This document shows positions 26,758 through 36,776 of a stretch of 64,000 bases of DNA, piece by piece (position 1 is the stretch's first letter; each line of letters begins with the position of its first letter). A model generated the notes under the pieces. The model searched no databases, had not been told where the DNA came from, and worked only from the letters and a program-made list of their open reading frames with translations. The translations under genes were made by a program, and so were the position numbers. The DNA is from Pseudoxanthomonas sp. PXM02 (GTDB lineage Bacteria > Pseudomonadota > Gammaproteobacteria > Xanthomonadales > Xanthomonadaceae): the NCBI RefSeq assembly GCF_014851805.1, contig NZ_JACVAK010000002.1, forward strand, positions 62,001 through 126,000, in the 5' to 3' direction.

Positions 26758-27929
26758 AGTGGCTGGCCCTGCCGCTGCTGGCGGTGGCCCTGGCCGCGTG
26801 CAGCACGGCACCGAAGAAGTCGCCGTCGCCGTTGGGCGGCAGCGCATCGCGACCATCGCCTGCCACGCCGTCGCCGACCATCGCCGGCAAGGACTGCTCG
26901 CGCTACGCGCCCGCACAGGAAGACCTGTCCACGCGCGGCGACTACACCGCTGGCGGTCTTTACAAGCCCGGGGTGTCGGACACCACGCCGGACCATGTGC
27001 CCGACCTGGACTGCATCCGAGAACCGCTGGTCACCGCCGAGCCGCGCTCACGCGTGGGCAACAAGTCGCCGTATTCGGTGCTGGGCAAGCAGTACAAGGT
27101 GCTCGACCGCGTCGATGGCTACGTCGAGCAGGGCACCGCGTCGTACTACGGCAACAAGTTCCACGGCCGCCGCACCTCCAACCAGGAGGTGTACGACATG
27201 TATGCCTACAGCGCTGCGCACAAGTCGCTGCCGCTGCCGAGCTTCGCGCGGGTTACCAACCTGGACAACGGCAAGTCGGTGGTCGTCCGCGTGAACGATC
27301 GCGGCCCCTTCCACGAAGGGCGCGTGATTGACCTTAGCTACGCCGCTGCGGTCCGCCTGGGCATCACCCAGCGCGGCACAGGGCGCGTCGAAGTGCGCGC
27401 GCTGACCCCGGACGGCAGCACGCTCGCCGCCGCGCCCGCGCCCGCGCCCGCGCCTTCGTCGTCGGCGATGGACCAGCTGGTCGGGCAGTTGCCGAAGGAC
27501 GCCGCGCGCTACCACGTACCCGCCAAACCGGGCGACGCGCCCAGCGCCGCAGGTTTCGAGGCCTGGATGAAGGCCAATGGCGTGCGCGTGGCCTCTGGCA
27601 AGCCGGGCGCGCCGGTGGCGGCCACGGCGGCTGCCTCTGCATCGGTGACGCCTGCCGCTCCGCCTGCAGCGGTCGTTGCACCGGCGGCGACCTTGCCGGC
27701 CGCCCTGCAACTGCAGGTCGCCAGCTTTTCCAGCCGCGACAATGCCGACCGCGCGCTCGCCCGCCTGACCGCAGCCGGTATCGCCGACGCACGGCTCAGT
27801 GACGTGCCGGGGGCGGACCGTCCGTTGTGGCGCTTGCGTGTCGGCGCGGCGGATGCCGCATCGGCAGAGGTGCTGGCCGGCAGGATCGCCAGCCTGGGAT
27901 TCGGTCGGCCGCAGATAGTCCGCGAGTAG
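26754..27929 (+). CDS. rlpA: Septal ring lytic transglycosylase RlpA, lipoprotein
   Basis: 391 residues. The lipobox is MKWLALPLLAVALAAC. The double-psi beta-barrel domain (about residues 118-205) has GTASYYGNKFHGRRTSNQE and VRVNDRGPF, containing the catalytic-type His and Asp. A low-complexity linker rich in Ala and Pro follows, and a C-terminal SPOR domain (about 318-388: LQLQVASFSSRDNADRAL) binds denuded glycan at the septum. RlpA cleaves such naked strands in Pseudomonas. Coupled to mltB. Confidence 0.95.
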   Translation: MKWLALPLLAVALAACSTAPKKSPSPLGGSASRPSPATPSPTIAGKDCSRYAPAQEDLSTRGDYTAGGLYKPGVSDTTPDHVPDLDCIREPLVTAEPRSRVGNKSPYSVLGKQYKVLDRVDGYVEQGTASYYGNKFHGRRTSNQEVYDMYAYSAAHKSLPLPSFARVTNLDNGKSVVVRVNDRGPFHEGRVIDLSYAAAVRLGITQRGTGRVEVRALTPDGSTLAAAPAPAPAPSSSAMDQLVGQLPKDAARYHVPAKPGDAPSAAGFEAWMKANGVRVASGKPGAPVAATAAASASVTPAAPPAAVVAPAATLPAALQLQVASFSSRDNADRALARLTAAGIADARLSDVPGADRPLWRLRVGAADAASAEVLAGRIASLGFGRPQIVRE

Positions 27930-28045
27930 TGACGCACGCCGATTCGTCGGATTTTTACGTCTTTCCAACCCAACCCGCGGTCGGCCTCCCTACAATATTC
28001 GCCTTGAACCGTCAGGCCCACGGCCTTGCCAGGAGTTTTCCGCCG

Positions 28046-29245
28046 ATGAAGTTCCGTTTCGCCCTCGCCGCGCTCGCGACCACCGCCATGGGCCTGGCCA
28101 TCGCCCAGACCCCCGCGCCGACGCCGGCCCCCGCTGCACCGGCCGCCGCCGCGGTCGAGATTCCGCCGCCGCCCAAGCCGACCGCCACCGCGTGGGTCCT
28201 GGTGGACTACATCACCGGCCAGGTGCTGGCGGGCGAGAACTACAACGAGCGCGTCGAACCGGCCAGCATCACCAAGGTCATGACGTCGTACGTGCTGGCG
28301 GCCGAGCAGAAGAACGGCAAGATCAAGCCCGACGACCAGGTGATGATGAGCGAGCGCGCCTGGCGCGAAGGTGGCGCCGCCACCGACGGCAGCTACAGCG
28401 GTTTCGCGGTCAACAAGACCGCCCCGTTGCTGGACATGGAAAAGGGCATGGCGGTGCAGTCGGGCAACGACGCCGCCATCGCGCTGGCCGAACATGCGGC
28501 CGGCAGCCAGGAAGCCTTCGCTTCGCTGATGAACAACTACGCCGCGCAGATCGGCATGAAGGGCTCGCACTTCGTCAACGCACACGGCCTGTCGGCGCCG
28601 GAGCACTACTCGACGGCGTACGACCTGGCGCTGCTGGGCCGCGCTTTCATCCGTGACTACCCCGAGCAGTACGCGTTCAACAAGATCAAGGAATTCACGG
28701 TCGGGCAGATCACCCAGCCGAACCGCAACCTGCTGCTGTGGCGTGATGCGAGCGTGGACGGCATCAAGACCGGCCACCACTCCGCTGCGGGCTACTGCCT
28801 GATGAGTTCGGCCAAGCGCGGTGACCAGCGTCTGGTCGCCGTGGTGATGGGTTCGACCTCCGAGAAGCAGCGCGCCGACGACAGCCTGGCGCTGTTGAAC
28901 TGGGGTTTCCGCTTCTACGAGACGCACCGCCTGTACGAGCCGGGCAAGGCCATCGCCACGCAGCGCGTGTGGAAGGGCCAGGCCAAGGAAGTGCAGCTGG
29001 GCGTGGCACAGCCGATGCTGGTCAGCGTGCCGCGCGGCCGCTACGACGCCCTGAAGCCGACCATGGACGTGCCGAAGACGCTGGTGGCGCCGATCACCGC
29101 GGGCCAGGAAATCGGCATGGTGAAGGTCACGCTGGACGGCAAGGTGGTGGCGCAATCGCCGCTGGTGGCGATCAGCCCGATCGAAGAGGCCGGCTTCTTC
29201 AAGCGCCTGTGGGACGCGTTCTGGATGTGGTGGGAGTCGGAGTGA
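28046..29245 (+). CDS. dacC: D-alanyl-D-alanine carboxypeptidase (PBP5/6 type)
   Basis: 399 residues from ATG 28046, with AGGAG at 28031-28035. The signal peptide ends near AIAQ. Serine-hydrolase motifs are SITK (Ser74, Lys77), SGN at 139-141 and KTG at 241-243. The enzyme trims the terminal D-Ala of peptidoglycan stem peptides. The C-terminal beta domain is followed by an amphipathic helix FFKRLWDAFWMWWES, the usual membrane-surface anchor. It may have its own promoter: a good -10 TACAAT is at 27991-27996, though no clear -35 is seen. dacA is an equally usable name. Confidence 0.95.
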   Translation: MKFRFALAALATTAMGLAIAQTPAPTPAPAAPAAAAVEIPPPPKPTATAWVLVDYITGQVLAGENYNERVEPASITKVMTSYVLAAEQKNGKIKPDDQVMMSERAWREGGAATDGSYSGFAVNKTAPLLDMEKGMAVQSGNDAAIALAEHAAGSQEAFASLMNNYAAQIGMKGSHFVNAHGLSAPEHYSTAYDLALLGRAFIRDYPEQYAFNKIKEFTVGQITQPNRNLLLWRDASVDGIKTGHHSAAGYCLMSSAKRGDQRLVAVVMGSTSEKQRADDSLALLNWGFRFYETHRLYEPGKAIATQRVWKGQAKEVQLGVAQPMLVSVPRGRYDALKPTMDVPKTLVAPITAGQEIGMVKVTLDGKVVAQSPLVAISPIEEAGFFKRLWDAFWMWWESE

Positions 29246-29276
29246 TCTCGATGCATCGTTCCGGCCGGAGGCATCC

Positions 29277-29891
29277 TCACAACGGTCGGTCGCGCGTCGC
29301 GTAGATGAAGTGATCAATGCTACCGTCCGCGCGCGTCCTCGACATGGCGACCGCGTACGGAAGCTGCTTGGCCAGCTCGAAGTTGAGCAGTGTGCCGGCA
29401 TCGGTTGCTTCGCCGCTGTCGGTATAGGTCATCCGGATGCGGCAGGTACGGCTGCGGCATTCGATGTCAGAAGAGAGCGGTGGCAAGGCCCCGAATTCGC
29501 GGAACTTCTCCGCCGATAGCGCCTGCTCGATCAACCGTGTCGACGCGAGCGACCATTGCGCATTGTTCTTCTCCTCGGCGAAGACTCGCTCGATCCTGGC
29601 GTGCGTGGCGGCGATATCTTCGCGTGAGGGGCCTTCGCGATCGGCGACCCGCGCACCGCTGCCGGTGGAACTGCGCATTCCTCCTGCTTCCGTCGTGCGG
29701 AGGGCCGAGAGTCGTGCGTTCAGTTCATCGACCTTGCGCGAGAGCCGGAGGAGGTCCGCATTGGTCGCGATGCCCTCGTCTGCATGCCCGGGCATCGCGT
29801 CGCCGGCCTGCCGGTCCATGATGTGGCCAGCGAAGTAGCCAGCAGCGGCGGCCACCGCGATCGCGAGGGCAAGAAGCTTGCGTGTATCCAT
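29277..29891 (-). CDS. Uncharacterised membrane-anchored or exported protein
   Basis: 204 residues. The N-terminus MDTRKLLALAIAVAAAAGYFAGH is a signal anchor. A short heptad-like coiled coil follows (LLRLSRKVDELNARLSAL), then a linker and a C-terminal globular part with the pair ECRSRTCR, likely a disulfide. The last strand ends HFIYATRDRPL. I do not recognise the family. It probably shares a transcript with the next minus-strand gene upstream. Confidence 0.65.
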   Translation of the reverse strand: MDTRKLLALAIAVAAAAGYFAGHIMDRQAGDAMPGHADEGIATNADLLRLSRKVDELNARLSALRTTEAGGMRSSTGSGARVADREGPSREDIAATHARIERVFAEEKNNAQWSLASTRLIEQALSAEKFREFGALPPLSSDIECRSRTCRIRMTYTDSGEATDAGTLLNFELAKQLPYAVAMSRTRADGSIDHFIYATRDRPL

Positions 29892-29968
29892 AGGGTTTTC
29901 CGGAAGTCCAGGTCATCCGTCGGCAACAGGAACCACGCCCCCGTGAGGGAGCGTGGCGGTTGAGCCCT

Positions 29969-30505
29969 TCAGAGCGGCGCGGTGTTGGTCGTGTTGTTCT
30001 CGTACCAGAGGATGTGCGCGAGCTTGGCGCGGGGAGGCAGCCTGCAGACGACCGTGATCGTCGCGGTCGAGCCGGCGCCCGAAAAGTCGGCGGCATCGAA
30101 GGTGGCAGTCCAATCGGTCGTGGCCGACGCGATATCGCGGGTGACGGTCACGACGGGCCCAAAGGATGCGTTGCCCTTGTTGAGCACGCACTGCACGCTG
30201 CCCTTGATCGTGCGCGTTCCGTACACGAACAGGGCCGCATGGCCGTTCGCGTCGCTGTAGGCCTCGTCTGCATCCTTGGTGATCGCGCACACGACCGACT
30301 TGTTGGCGGTCGTCGATGCATTCTGGATGCCATCGCCACGAATGATGTAATCCTCCTGCTTGGTTCCTCCATAAGGCGTGCAGAGCGCACCGCTCCAGCG
30401 CTTGTCGTCGGTCGCATGGCCAGGAACATGGACGAGCGACAGTAAGACGCCGGCGGCGATCGCGACGAGTGTGGTTATTCCAACGTACGGCGATTTCATT
30501 TGCAT
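29969..30505 (-). CDS. Uncharacterised exported protein
   Basis: 178 residues from ATG 30505; GGAG lies four bases before this start, which decides it over longer frames. The signal peptide ends near PGHA. The mature part is beta-rich with four cysteines (ALCTPYGG, VVCAIT, VQCVLN, VVCRLPP), which suggests two disulfides in the periplasm or outside. No known family is apparent. Confidence 0.65.
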   Translation of the reverse strand: MQMKSPYVGITTLVAIAAGVLLSLVHVPGHATDDKRWSGALCTPYGGTKQEDYIIRGDGIQNASTTANKSVVCAITKDADEAYSDANGHAALFVYGTRTIKGSVQCVLNKGNASFGPVVTVTRDIASATTDWTATFDAADFSGAGSTATITVVCRLPPRAKLAHILWYENNTTNTAPL

Positions 30506-30658
30506 GTGTCTCCAGTCGAGGGATGTCGGCCGACGGTGCCACCGTGGGCTTGTCGATACCAACGCCGCATGATTGGAGGACCGGCCACGATATCTTCCGA
30601 ATCCAGGCATTCACTTATGTGAGTGGGACGTTCCGAGTGGCAAGTATGCGCGAATCAC

Positions 30659-31558
30659 CTATCGCGGCATGGCGCCTGCAATGAGTGATATGGCCATGAT
30701 CGCCAGCGGAATGGCCAGCATGTTCATGCGGCTGAGTCGTTCGCGGAACAGCAGTGTTCCGGCAAGCGTACCTAGTAGCACCACGCCGATGTTCATCGTG
30801 GAGAACACCACGGCCGGGTTGTCCGGCAACGCGCGATGGGCCTTCACATAGAAGAGGATGTTGCAGAAGTTCAGTGCCCCGAGCAGTAAACCGGTGCCGA
30901 GCGCCGGAAGCGTGAGGGCCGGGCCGCCGCGCGCATGTCGCACGAGTTGTACGCCCATCATCACGACGAATGCTGCGACGAAGGCGACCTGCAGCGACGC
31001 GGCAAACGGCGTGCCGGCCGCAGCGATGTGCTTCAACAACACGTCCACGCTGGCATAGCCGATCAGCACCAGCAGGGGCAGCGCCCAACCGGTCCAGCCG
31101 CGTTCGGCCTTGGCAGAGGCGTCACGCGGACGCAGCACCAGCAGCACGATCGCCAGCAGGCCCAGCGCGAGGCCGGTCAGGCGCTGCGCATTGGCCTGTT
31201 CGCCGAACCACAGGAACGCGGCCAGCAGCGACAGCACCAGCGACATGCGCTGCGCGATGTCGGTGCGCACGATGCCCGCTGCCCGCACCGACGCCGACAA
31301 CGCGAGGAAGATGCCGGGCAGCAGCACCGCCAGCAGCGCGAGTGCCGGCCAGGGCGCGTGCGGTGAGGCGAGCGACGCCAGCGGCGGATCCAGCAGCGAG
31401 AAACACAGCAGCGACGCCGCGAGATAGTTCCAGGTGATCCCCTGGGCGGTGTCGATACCGCGCCGCTGCATGAGCTTCAGCAGGACCGAGACGAGCACGC
31501 TGCAGACGACGCTGGAGAGCAGGTAGGGCACGGTGGACCTCACGGACGGGGCGGGCAT
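30659..31558 (-). CDS. EamA/DMT-family membrane transporter
   Basis: About 300 residues with about ten membrane helices in two related halves, as in the drug/metabolite transporter superfamily. Blocks such as RTDIAQRMSLVLSLLAAFLWFGE and NPAVVFSTMNIGVVLLGTLAGTLLFRE are characteristic of EamA proteins. The substrate is unknown. GTG 31531 has a better ribosome site (GAGG six to seven bases upstream) and may be the real start, giving VPYLLSSVVCS at the N-terminus; ATG 31558 is listed as the longer choice. It is divergent from the CsgG-like gene. Confidence 0.82.
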   Translation of the reverse strand: MPAPSVRSTVPYLLSSVVCSVLVSVLLKLMQRRGIDTAQGITWNYLAASLLCFSLLDPPLASLASPHAPWPALALLAVLLPGIFLALSASVRAAGIVRTDIAQRMSLVLSLLAAFLWFGEQANAQRLTGLALGLLAIVLLVLRPRDASAKAERGWTGWALPLLVLIGYASVDVLLKHIAAAGTPFAASLQVAFVAAFVVMMGVQLVRHARGGPALTLPALGTGLLLGALNFCNILFYVKAHRALPDNPAVVFSTMNIGVVLLGTLAGTLLFRERLSRMNMLAIPLAIMAISLIAGAMPR

Positions 31559-31745
31559 TATCGCCGCTTCGGCGCAGCCGCTCCCATGGGATGGCCTTTG
31601 GCTGTCACTCTTTTCGTATGTAGCCATCGACACCGCATTCTTCGCCTATCATCGGGGCCGGGTGATCCGGCACGCGAAGGCAGGCCACGCCCGCAACGGA
31701 AGGTCCGCGGGGTGCGGGCACCATCATTCTCAAGGAGATGCACGA

Positions 31746-32708
31746 GTGAACAGGGGAATTGGCAAGACGGTAACGATGACGGCATGCGTGCTGATGGCCG
31801 CTGCCGCAACGGCGCCCGCGTGGGCGCAGCGCCAGAGCGCGCAGGACCAGCGCAAGCAGCAGACTGCCGAGATTCCGGTCTGCGCCAAGCCGCTGGGTAC
31901 GATCTCGGTGATCGAGCCGGAGGATGGCGTGAACTGGTGGAGCGGCCAGCAGCTGCCTGCGCCGTCCAAGCTGATCAAGGTGTTCGTCAACAAGTCGCGT
32001 TGCTTCACGCTGGTGGATCGCGGCGTGGGCATGGGCGCAGCGATGGCCGAGCGTGACCTCGCCGCCAGTGGCGAACTGCGCAACCGCTCCAACATCGGCA
32101 AGGGCCAGATCCGTGCCGCCGACTACGTGCTGGTGCCGGACCTGATCTCGCAGAACAGCAACGCCGGTGGCAACGCGATCAGCGGTCTGCTGGGTGGTCT
32201 GGTCGGCGGCAACGTCGGCCGCATGGTCGGCGGGTTGGACTTCAAGAAGAAGACCGCCGACGTGGTGCTGACGGTCACCGATGTGCGTTCGTCCGAGCAG
32301 GTCGCGATGGCCGAGGGCAGCGCCAAGAAGACCGACATCGGCTGGGGCGCGGGCGGCAGCCTGTTCACCGGCAGCCATTGGGGCGGAGGCGGTGCCAGCG
32401 GTTACGCGAACACCGAGATCGGCCAGGTCATCACGCTGGCCTACCTGCAGGCGTACACCAACCTGGTGAGCGAACTGGGTGGCCTGTCCGGCAATGCGTC
32501 GGCCTCCAACGCGCAGCAGGCGGTCGAAATGACCAAGCCGGGCCGCCTCTTCGCCAATCCGAAGGGCACTGGCAAGCCGGTGCGTGACCTGGACCCGGGC
32601 ATGATGCTGTACCCGACCGGCAACAAGGACGGCATGATGTGGGAAGTCGAGGACGAACTCGGCAACAAGGGTTGGGTCTCGTCCAGCCTGGTGCAGCTGG
32701 CGCGCTGA
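31746..32708 (+). CDS. CsgG-like exported protein with C-terminal SH3-like segment
   Basis: 320 residues from GTG 31746, with AAGGAG at 31732-31737. The signal peptide ends at AWA before Gln and has no lipobox Cys, unlike CsgG itself. The central region resembles CsgG/HfaB: FTLVDRGVGMGAAMAERDLAASGELR, ADYVLVPDLISQN, and the strand ADVVLTVTDVRSSEQVAMAEG. A Gly-rich loop (LLGGLVGGNVGRMVGG) and a Gly-rich segment GSHWGGGGASGYAN are inserted. The C-terminal 55 residues look like a bacterial SH3 or peptidoglycan-binding fold (MWEVEDELGNKGWVSSSLVQL). Role unknown; a pore or envelope scaffold is inferred. Confidence 0.78.
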   Translation: MNRGIGKTVTMTACVLMAAAATAPAWAQRQSAQDQRKQQTAEIPVCAKPLGTISVIEPEDGVNWWSGQQLPAPSKLIKVFVNKSRCFTLVDRGVGMGAAMAERDLAASGELRNRSNIGKGQIRAADYVLVPDLISQNSNAGGNAISGLLGGLVGGNVGRMVGGLDFKKKTADVVLTVTDVRSSEQVAMAEGSAKKTDIGWGAGGSLFTGSHWGGGGASGYANTEIGQVITLAYLQAYTNLVSELGGLSGNASASNAQQAVEMTKPGRLFANPKGTGKPVRDLDPGMMLYPTGNKDGMMWEVEDELGNKGWVSSSLVQLAR

Positions 32709-32725
32709 ACCGCGCGGTTGCATGA

Positions 32726-32758
32726 ACGAAGGGCCGCGCGAGCGGCCCTTCGTCGTTC
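32726..32758 (+). terminator. Intrinsic terminator after the CsgG-like gene
   Basis: ACGAAGGGCCGC (32726-32737), loop GCGA and GCGGCCCTTCGT (32742-32753) form a perfect 12-bp stem, followed by CGTTCC. The stem is very strong and the T-tract is weak. It separates this gene from ybeD-lipB. Confidence 0.75.
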
Positions 32759-32808
32759 CGGGAGCCACGTGGCTTGGCTTTCGTCCCCGCCGTCCCAATA
32801 ATCCGGGC

Positions 32809-33087
32809 ATGGAAATCAAATCCGACAACCCCGAACACGGCTTCCAGTTCCCCGGCACCTTCGAGCTCAGCGCCATGGGTACGGCCGGTACCGGCCTGGA
32901 AACCGAACTGCCGCGCCTGCTGGAATCGAAGGGCGTGGAAGTCGTCCACGAAGACATCAGCTGGAAGCATTCGGCCAACGGCAAGTATGTGTCCGTGCGC
33001 ATCCGCTTCCAGGCCAATGACCGCGCGCAGTACGACGCCGCCCATGAAGCCTTGCGCGACCATCCTGAAGTGAAGTGGACCCTGTGA
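32809..33087 (+). CDS. ybeD: DUF493 family protein YbeD
   Basis: 92 residues of the YbeD/DUF493 family, a small ferredoxin-like fold found next to lipB in many proteobacteria. Family blocks are [11 protein letters not shown], and [34 protein letters not shown] (shown as start and end). Its function is not established. The stop overlaps the lipB GTG start (GTGA), so translation is coupled. Confidence 0.93.
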   Translation: MEIKSDNPEHGFQFPGTFELSAMGTAGTGLETELPRLLESKGVEVVHEDISWKHSANGKYVSVRIRFQANDRAQYDAAHEALRDHPEVKWTL

Positions 33088-33743
33088 CGGCGACCTGCAT
33101 CGTCCGCGAACTCGGCCGGCAGCCGTATGAGCCGGTCTGGCGCGCGATGCAGCGCTTCACCGATGCCCGCACCGATGCCACGGCCGACGAGTTGTGGCTG
33201 GTCGAGCATGATCCGGTGTTCACCCTCGGCCAGGCCGGCAAGCCGGAGCACGTGCTCGCGGCAGGCGACATTCCGGTGATCCATGTCGATCGCGGTGGCC
33301 AGGTCACGTACCACGGCCCCGGCCAGATCGTGGCGTATCCGCTGTTCGACCTGAAGCGCCTGAAAGTCGGCGTGCGCGAGTACGTCTGCAAGATCGAGCA
33401 GGCGATGATCGACACGCTGGCCGAATGGAACGTCCACGCCGAACGCAAGGACGGGGCGCCCGGCGTCTATGTCGCTGGCGCCAAGATCGGCGCACTTGGC
33501 ATCCGCGTGCGCCATGGCTGCACGTTCCACGGCCTCGCGTTCAACATTGCGATGGACCTGGAGCCGTTCCATCGCATCAATCCCTGCGGCTACCAGGGCC
33601 TGCAGGTCGTGTCGCTGGCCGATCTCGGCGGCCCATCCGGCATGGACGAGGTGAAGCCGGTGCTACTGAAGCACATGGCGGACCAGTTCGGCCTGTCGCT
33701 GCAACGCGAAACTGCGTTGCCGGATCTCTCCGAAGCTGCATAG
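33084..33743 (+). CDS. lipB: Octanoyltransferase LipB
   Basis: LipB transfers octanoyl groups from acyl carrier protein to lipoate-dependent enzymes. The protein is 219 residues from GTG 33084, chosen for the GTGA overlap with ybeD; GTG 33075 is also in frame. The signature [12 protein letters not shown] is present, as are the catalytic Lys134 ([11 protein letters not shown]) and Cys168 (NPCGYQGL). No lipA follows; a REP pair and glnE do. Confidence 0.96.
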   Translation: MTATCIVRELGRQPYEPVWRAMQRFTDARTDATADELWLVEHDPVFTLGQAGKPEHVLAAGDIPVIHVDRGGQVTYHGPGQIVAYPLFDLKRLKVGVREYVCKIEQAMIDTLAEWNVHAERKDGAPGVYVAGAKIGALGIRVRHGCTFHGLAFNIAMDLEPFHRINPCGYQGLQVVSLADLGGPSGMDEVKPVLLKHMADQFGLSLQRETALPDLSEAA

Positions 33744-33754
33744 CGCAGGCAGGT

Positions 33755-33891
33755 TGTGGGAGCGACGTAAGTCGCGATGGCTTTCCCGGGGATTCCGCAA
33801 CCGTACGGGATACGGGTCCGTCGTGGGACGAGGTGTAGCGCGAACGGATGCCTTCGCACGCGATCGCATCGCGACTCACGTCGCTCCCACA
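33755..33891. repeat. Inverted REP pair between lipB and glnE
   Basis: GTGGGAGCGACGTAAGTCGC (within 33755-33779) and its inverted counterpart GCGACTCACGTCGCTCCCAC (within 33868-33891) face each other about 90 bp apart. Each half also has an internal palindrome (GCGAC...GTCGC). This is a bacterial interspersed mosaic-type arrangement in the lipB-glnE gap; it fills most of that 198-bp space. Confidence 0.82.
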
Positions 33892-33941
33892 TCGAAGCTG
33901 ACCGCGTGCGTCGAGCCGGCCGCGTGCCACAATCGGTCGCC

Positions 33942-36758
33942 ATGAATGACGCGACCACGACACTCGACACCGAACGCCGCGCATTGACCGAACGCGGCCT
34001 GGCGCGACTGCGTGCCGTGTCCGCCGACGTGGAGGCACTGCTCGCCGATGCAGGCCACGTTGACCGCGTGTCGTGTGTCATCGCGACGAGCGACCTGGCG
34101 CTCGAAACCCTGCGCCGTCAGCCCGATCTGCTGACCGCACTGTTTCGCGACGATGGCGCGGCACCGTGGCCAGTGCCCGACCTGACCACCGACAACACCG
34201 CGCAATGGCCCGAGCTGTTGCGCCGCTACCGCATCGCCGAATCGACGCGGCTGGTCTGGCGCGACGTGCACGGTCTGGATACCGTCGACGATACGCTGGC
34301 TGGCACCACGCGCCTGGCCGAGGTCTGCCTGCAGACCGCGCTGGAGGCGCTGGAAGCGGAGTTCGCGCAGCGTCATGGCGTGGTGCGGGCCGCCGACGGC
34401 AGCGTGCAGCGGCTGGTGGTGTTCGGCCTGGGCAAGCTGGGCGGCGGCGAGCTGAACTTCTCGTCCGACATCGACCTGGTCTACGCCTATCCGCAAGGCG
34501 GCGAATCCGATGGTGCGCGATCGCTCGCCGCCGAGGACTATTTCATGCGGCTGGGCCAGCGGCTGGCGAAGCTGCTGGATGAGCCGACCGTCGACGGGTT
34601 CTGCCATCGCGTCGACCTGCGCCTGCGGCCGTTCGGCAACGCCGGTCGCGTCGCGTTGTCGTTCGCGGGCATGGACCAGTATTTCCAGCGCGAAGGACGC
34701 GACTGGGAACGCTATGCCTGGTTGAAAGCCCGCGCCGTGGCCGGCGACATCGAGGCGGGTGAACGCTGGCTGGAATCGCTGCGCCCCTTCGTCTACCGCC
34801 GCTACCTGGACTACACCGCACTCGACGGCCTGCGCGAGATGAAGGCGGCGATCACGGCCGAAGTCGCGCGCCGCGAGCTGGCGGACGACATCAAGCGCGG
34901 GCCGGGTGGCATCCGCGAGATCGAATTCCTGGTGCAGGCGCTGCAACTGATCCGCGGCGGTCGCGAAGCCGCGTTGCGCGAACGTCGCCTGCGCGTGGCG
35001 TTGCCGGCGCTGGTCGCCACGCGACAGGTGTCGGTCGAGGAGGGCGAGGCGCTGATGCAGGCCTACCGGTTCCTGCGTCGGCTGGAAAACCGGTTGCAGA
35101 TGCTGCGCGATGCGCAGACGCATGCGCTGCCCGAGGATCCGTTGGACCGTCACCGCATCGCACGCGGCCTTGATTATCCGGACTGGGACAGCCTGCGTGC
35201 CGCGCTGGACGTGCAGCGTGCGCGGGTGTCCGCCGAGTTCGCCGAACTGCTGGCGCCGCGCCAGCGCGATGCGGCGCCTGGTGCATTGGCGATGTACTGG
35301 CGCGCGCTGCCGGATGGTGGCGAGGCGGAGACACTGGCGTCGTCAGGCTTCGCGGATGCGGGCAGCGCCGATGGTGCGCTGCGCGAGTTCGCGCAGTTCA
35401 GTGGCGTGCGTGCGTTGTCGGATGCGTCGCGCGCGCGGCTGGATCGCGTGGTTCCCGCATTGCTCGACGCCTGCGCGCGTTCGTCGCAGCCTGATGCCGC
35501 GCTGCGTCGCGTGCTGTCGCTGTTGCAGGCCATCCTGCGCCGCGCGAGCTATCTGGCGCTGCTGGATGAGCAGCCCAGCGCGCTGGGCAGGCTGGTCGAC
35601 GTGCTGGCGCGCAGTGCGCTGCTGTCGGAGCGGCTGGCGCAATACCCGCTGCTGCTGGACGAACTGCTCGACACGCGCGTCTCCGGCCCGATGCCGGACC
35701 GCGACGAACTGCGCACCGAATGCGAAGCCGCCCTGGTCGAGGACGATCCGGAGACCTGTCTCCGCGTGTTGAACGAACGCCGGCTCGCGCTGAGCTTCCG
35801 CGTTGCGCTGGCTGCGCTCGATGGCCGTCAGTCCGCGCGCGACAGTGTGCGCCAGCTGGCGTGGCTGGCGGACGAGGTGGTCCGCGTCGTCGTGCAGATC
35901 GCCACGCGCGACGTCGCCACGTCACACGGGATCGTCGCCGCAGGCCGGTTCGCGGTGATCGGCTATGGCAGCCTGGGGGGCGAGGAGCTGGGGTTCGGTT
36001 CGGATCTCGACCTGGTGTTCCTGTTCGATGCACCGGCGGAGGCGGAGTCGGACGGTGCACGCCCGATGGAAGCCGGCCGCTGGTATGCACGCCTGGCGCA
36101 GAAGATCGTCGCGCTGCTGGGTGCGGTGACTGCCGCGGGTCGGCTCTACGACGTGGACGTGCGTCTGCGTCCGGACGGCGCAAAGGGCCTGCTGGTGTCG
36201 TCGCTGGCGAGCTTCACCGAGTACCAGCGCGACCGCGCGTGGACGTGGGAGCACCAGGCACTGGTGCGCGCGCGCGGCGTGGCCGGCGATGCCACGCTGC
36301 TGCAGGCGTTCGAAGACATCCGCACGGCGACGCTGGCGCGACCACGCGAGGTCGACGTGCTGCGGGACGACGTGGTGAAGATGCGTGTGCGCATGCGGGG
36401 CGAACTTGACCGCAGCGACGTCGCGCGCTTCGACCTGAAGCAGGGCGCGGGCGGACTGGTCGATCTGGAATTCCTGCTGCAGTACCTGATCCTGCGCGAT
36501 GCGGCGGCGCAGCCCGCCCTGTTGTCGCCGCGCGACACGCCGGGATTGATCGCCGCACTGACGAAGGAAGGTGCGGTATCCATGGAGGAAGCCAGCGCGC
36601 TGGATGCGGTGCACGCGACCTTTGTCGCCGAGGGACTGGCCTGCACGCTGGACCGGCGCCCCAGGCTGGTTGTCGAGAACGCGGCGCTGGCCATGGCACG
36701 CGCCGTCGTCATGCGGACCACGGCGGCGCATGGGCTCGACTTCGACGCAGCGGGCTGA
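33942..36758 (+). CDS. glnE: Bifunctional glutamine synthetase adenylyltransferase/deadenylase GlnE
   Basis: 938 residues, near the E. coli length. GlnE adenylylates and deadenylylates glutamine synthetase in response to PII state. Both nucleotidyltransferase domains are intact: the N-terminal deadenylase with [20 protein letters not shown] and the C-terminal adenylylase with [20 protein letters not shown], each with the paired Asp metal ligands. The linker helical region lies between them. The ATG is at 33942, soon after the REP pair. Confidence 0.97.
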   Translation: MNDATTTLDTERRALTERGLARLRAVSADVEALLADAGHVDRVSCVIATSDLALETLRRQPDLLTALFRDDGAAPWPVPDLTTDNTAQWPELLRRYRIAESTRLVWRDVHGLDTVDDTLAGTTRLAEVCLQTALEALEAEFAQRHGVVRAADGSVQRLVVFGLGKLGGGELNFSSDIDLVYAYPQGGESDGARSLAAEDYFMRLGQRLAKLLDEPTVDGFCHRVDLRLRPFGNAGRVALSFAGMDQYFQREGRDWERYAWLKARAVAGDIEAGERWLESLRPFVYRRYLDYTALDGLREMKAAITAEVARRELADDIKRGPGGIREIEFLVQALQLIRGGREAALRERRLRVALPALVATRQVSVEEGEALMQAYRFLRRLENRLQMLRDAQTHALPEDPLDRHRIARGLDYPDWDSLRAALDVQRARVSAEFAELLAPRQRDAAPGALAMYWRALPDGGEAETLASSGFADAGSADGALREFAQFSGVRALSDASRARLDRVVPALLDACARSSQPDAALRRVLSLLQAILRRASYLALLDEQPSALGRLVDVLARSALLSERLAQYPLLLDELLDTRVSGPMPDRDELRTECEAALVEDDPETCLRVLNERRLALSFRVALAALDGRQSARDSVRQLAWLADEVVRVVVQIATRDVATSHGIVAAGRFAVIGYGSLGGEELGFGSDLDLVFLFDAPAEAESDGARPMEAGRWYARLAQKIVALLGAVTAAGRLYDVDVRLRPDGAKGLLVSSLASFTEYQRDRAWTWEHQALVRARGVAGDATLLQAFEDIRTATLARPREVDVLRDDVVKMRVRMRGELDRSDVARFDLKQGAGGLVDLEFLLQYLILRDAAAQPALLSPRDTPGLIAALTKEGAVSMEEASALDAVHATFVAEGLACTLDRRPRLVVENAALAMARAVVMRTTAAHGLDFDAAG

Positions 36759-36776
36759 GCGGCGTCCTTCTTCGAC

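Noticed and set aside
31627..31652. A promoter for the CsgG-like gene (TCGACA and TATCAT)
   Set aside because: The spacer is 14 bp, so the pair is not convincing even though the -10 is good.
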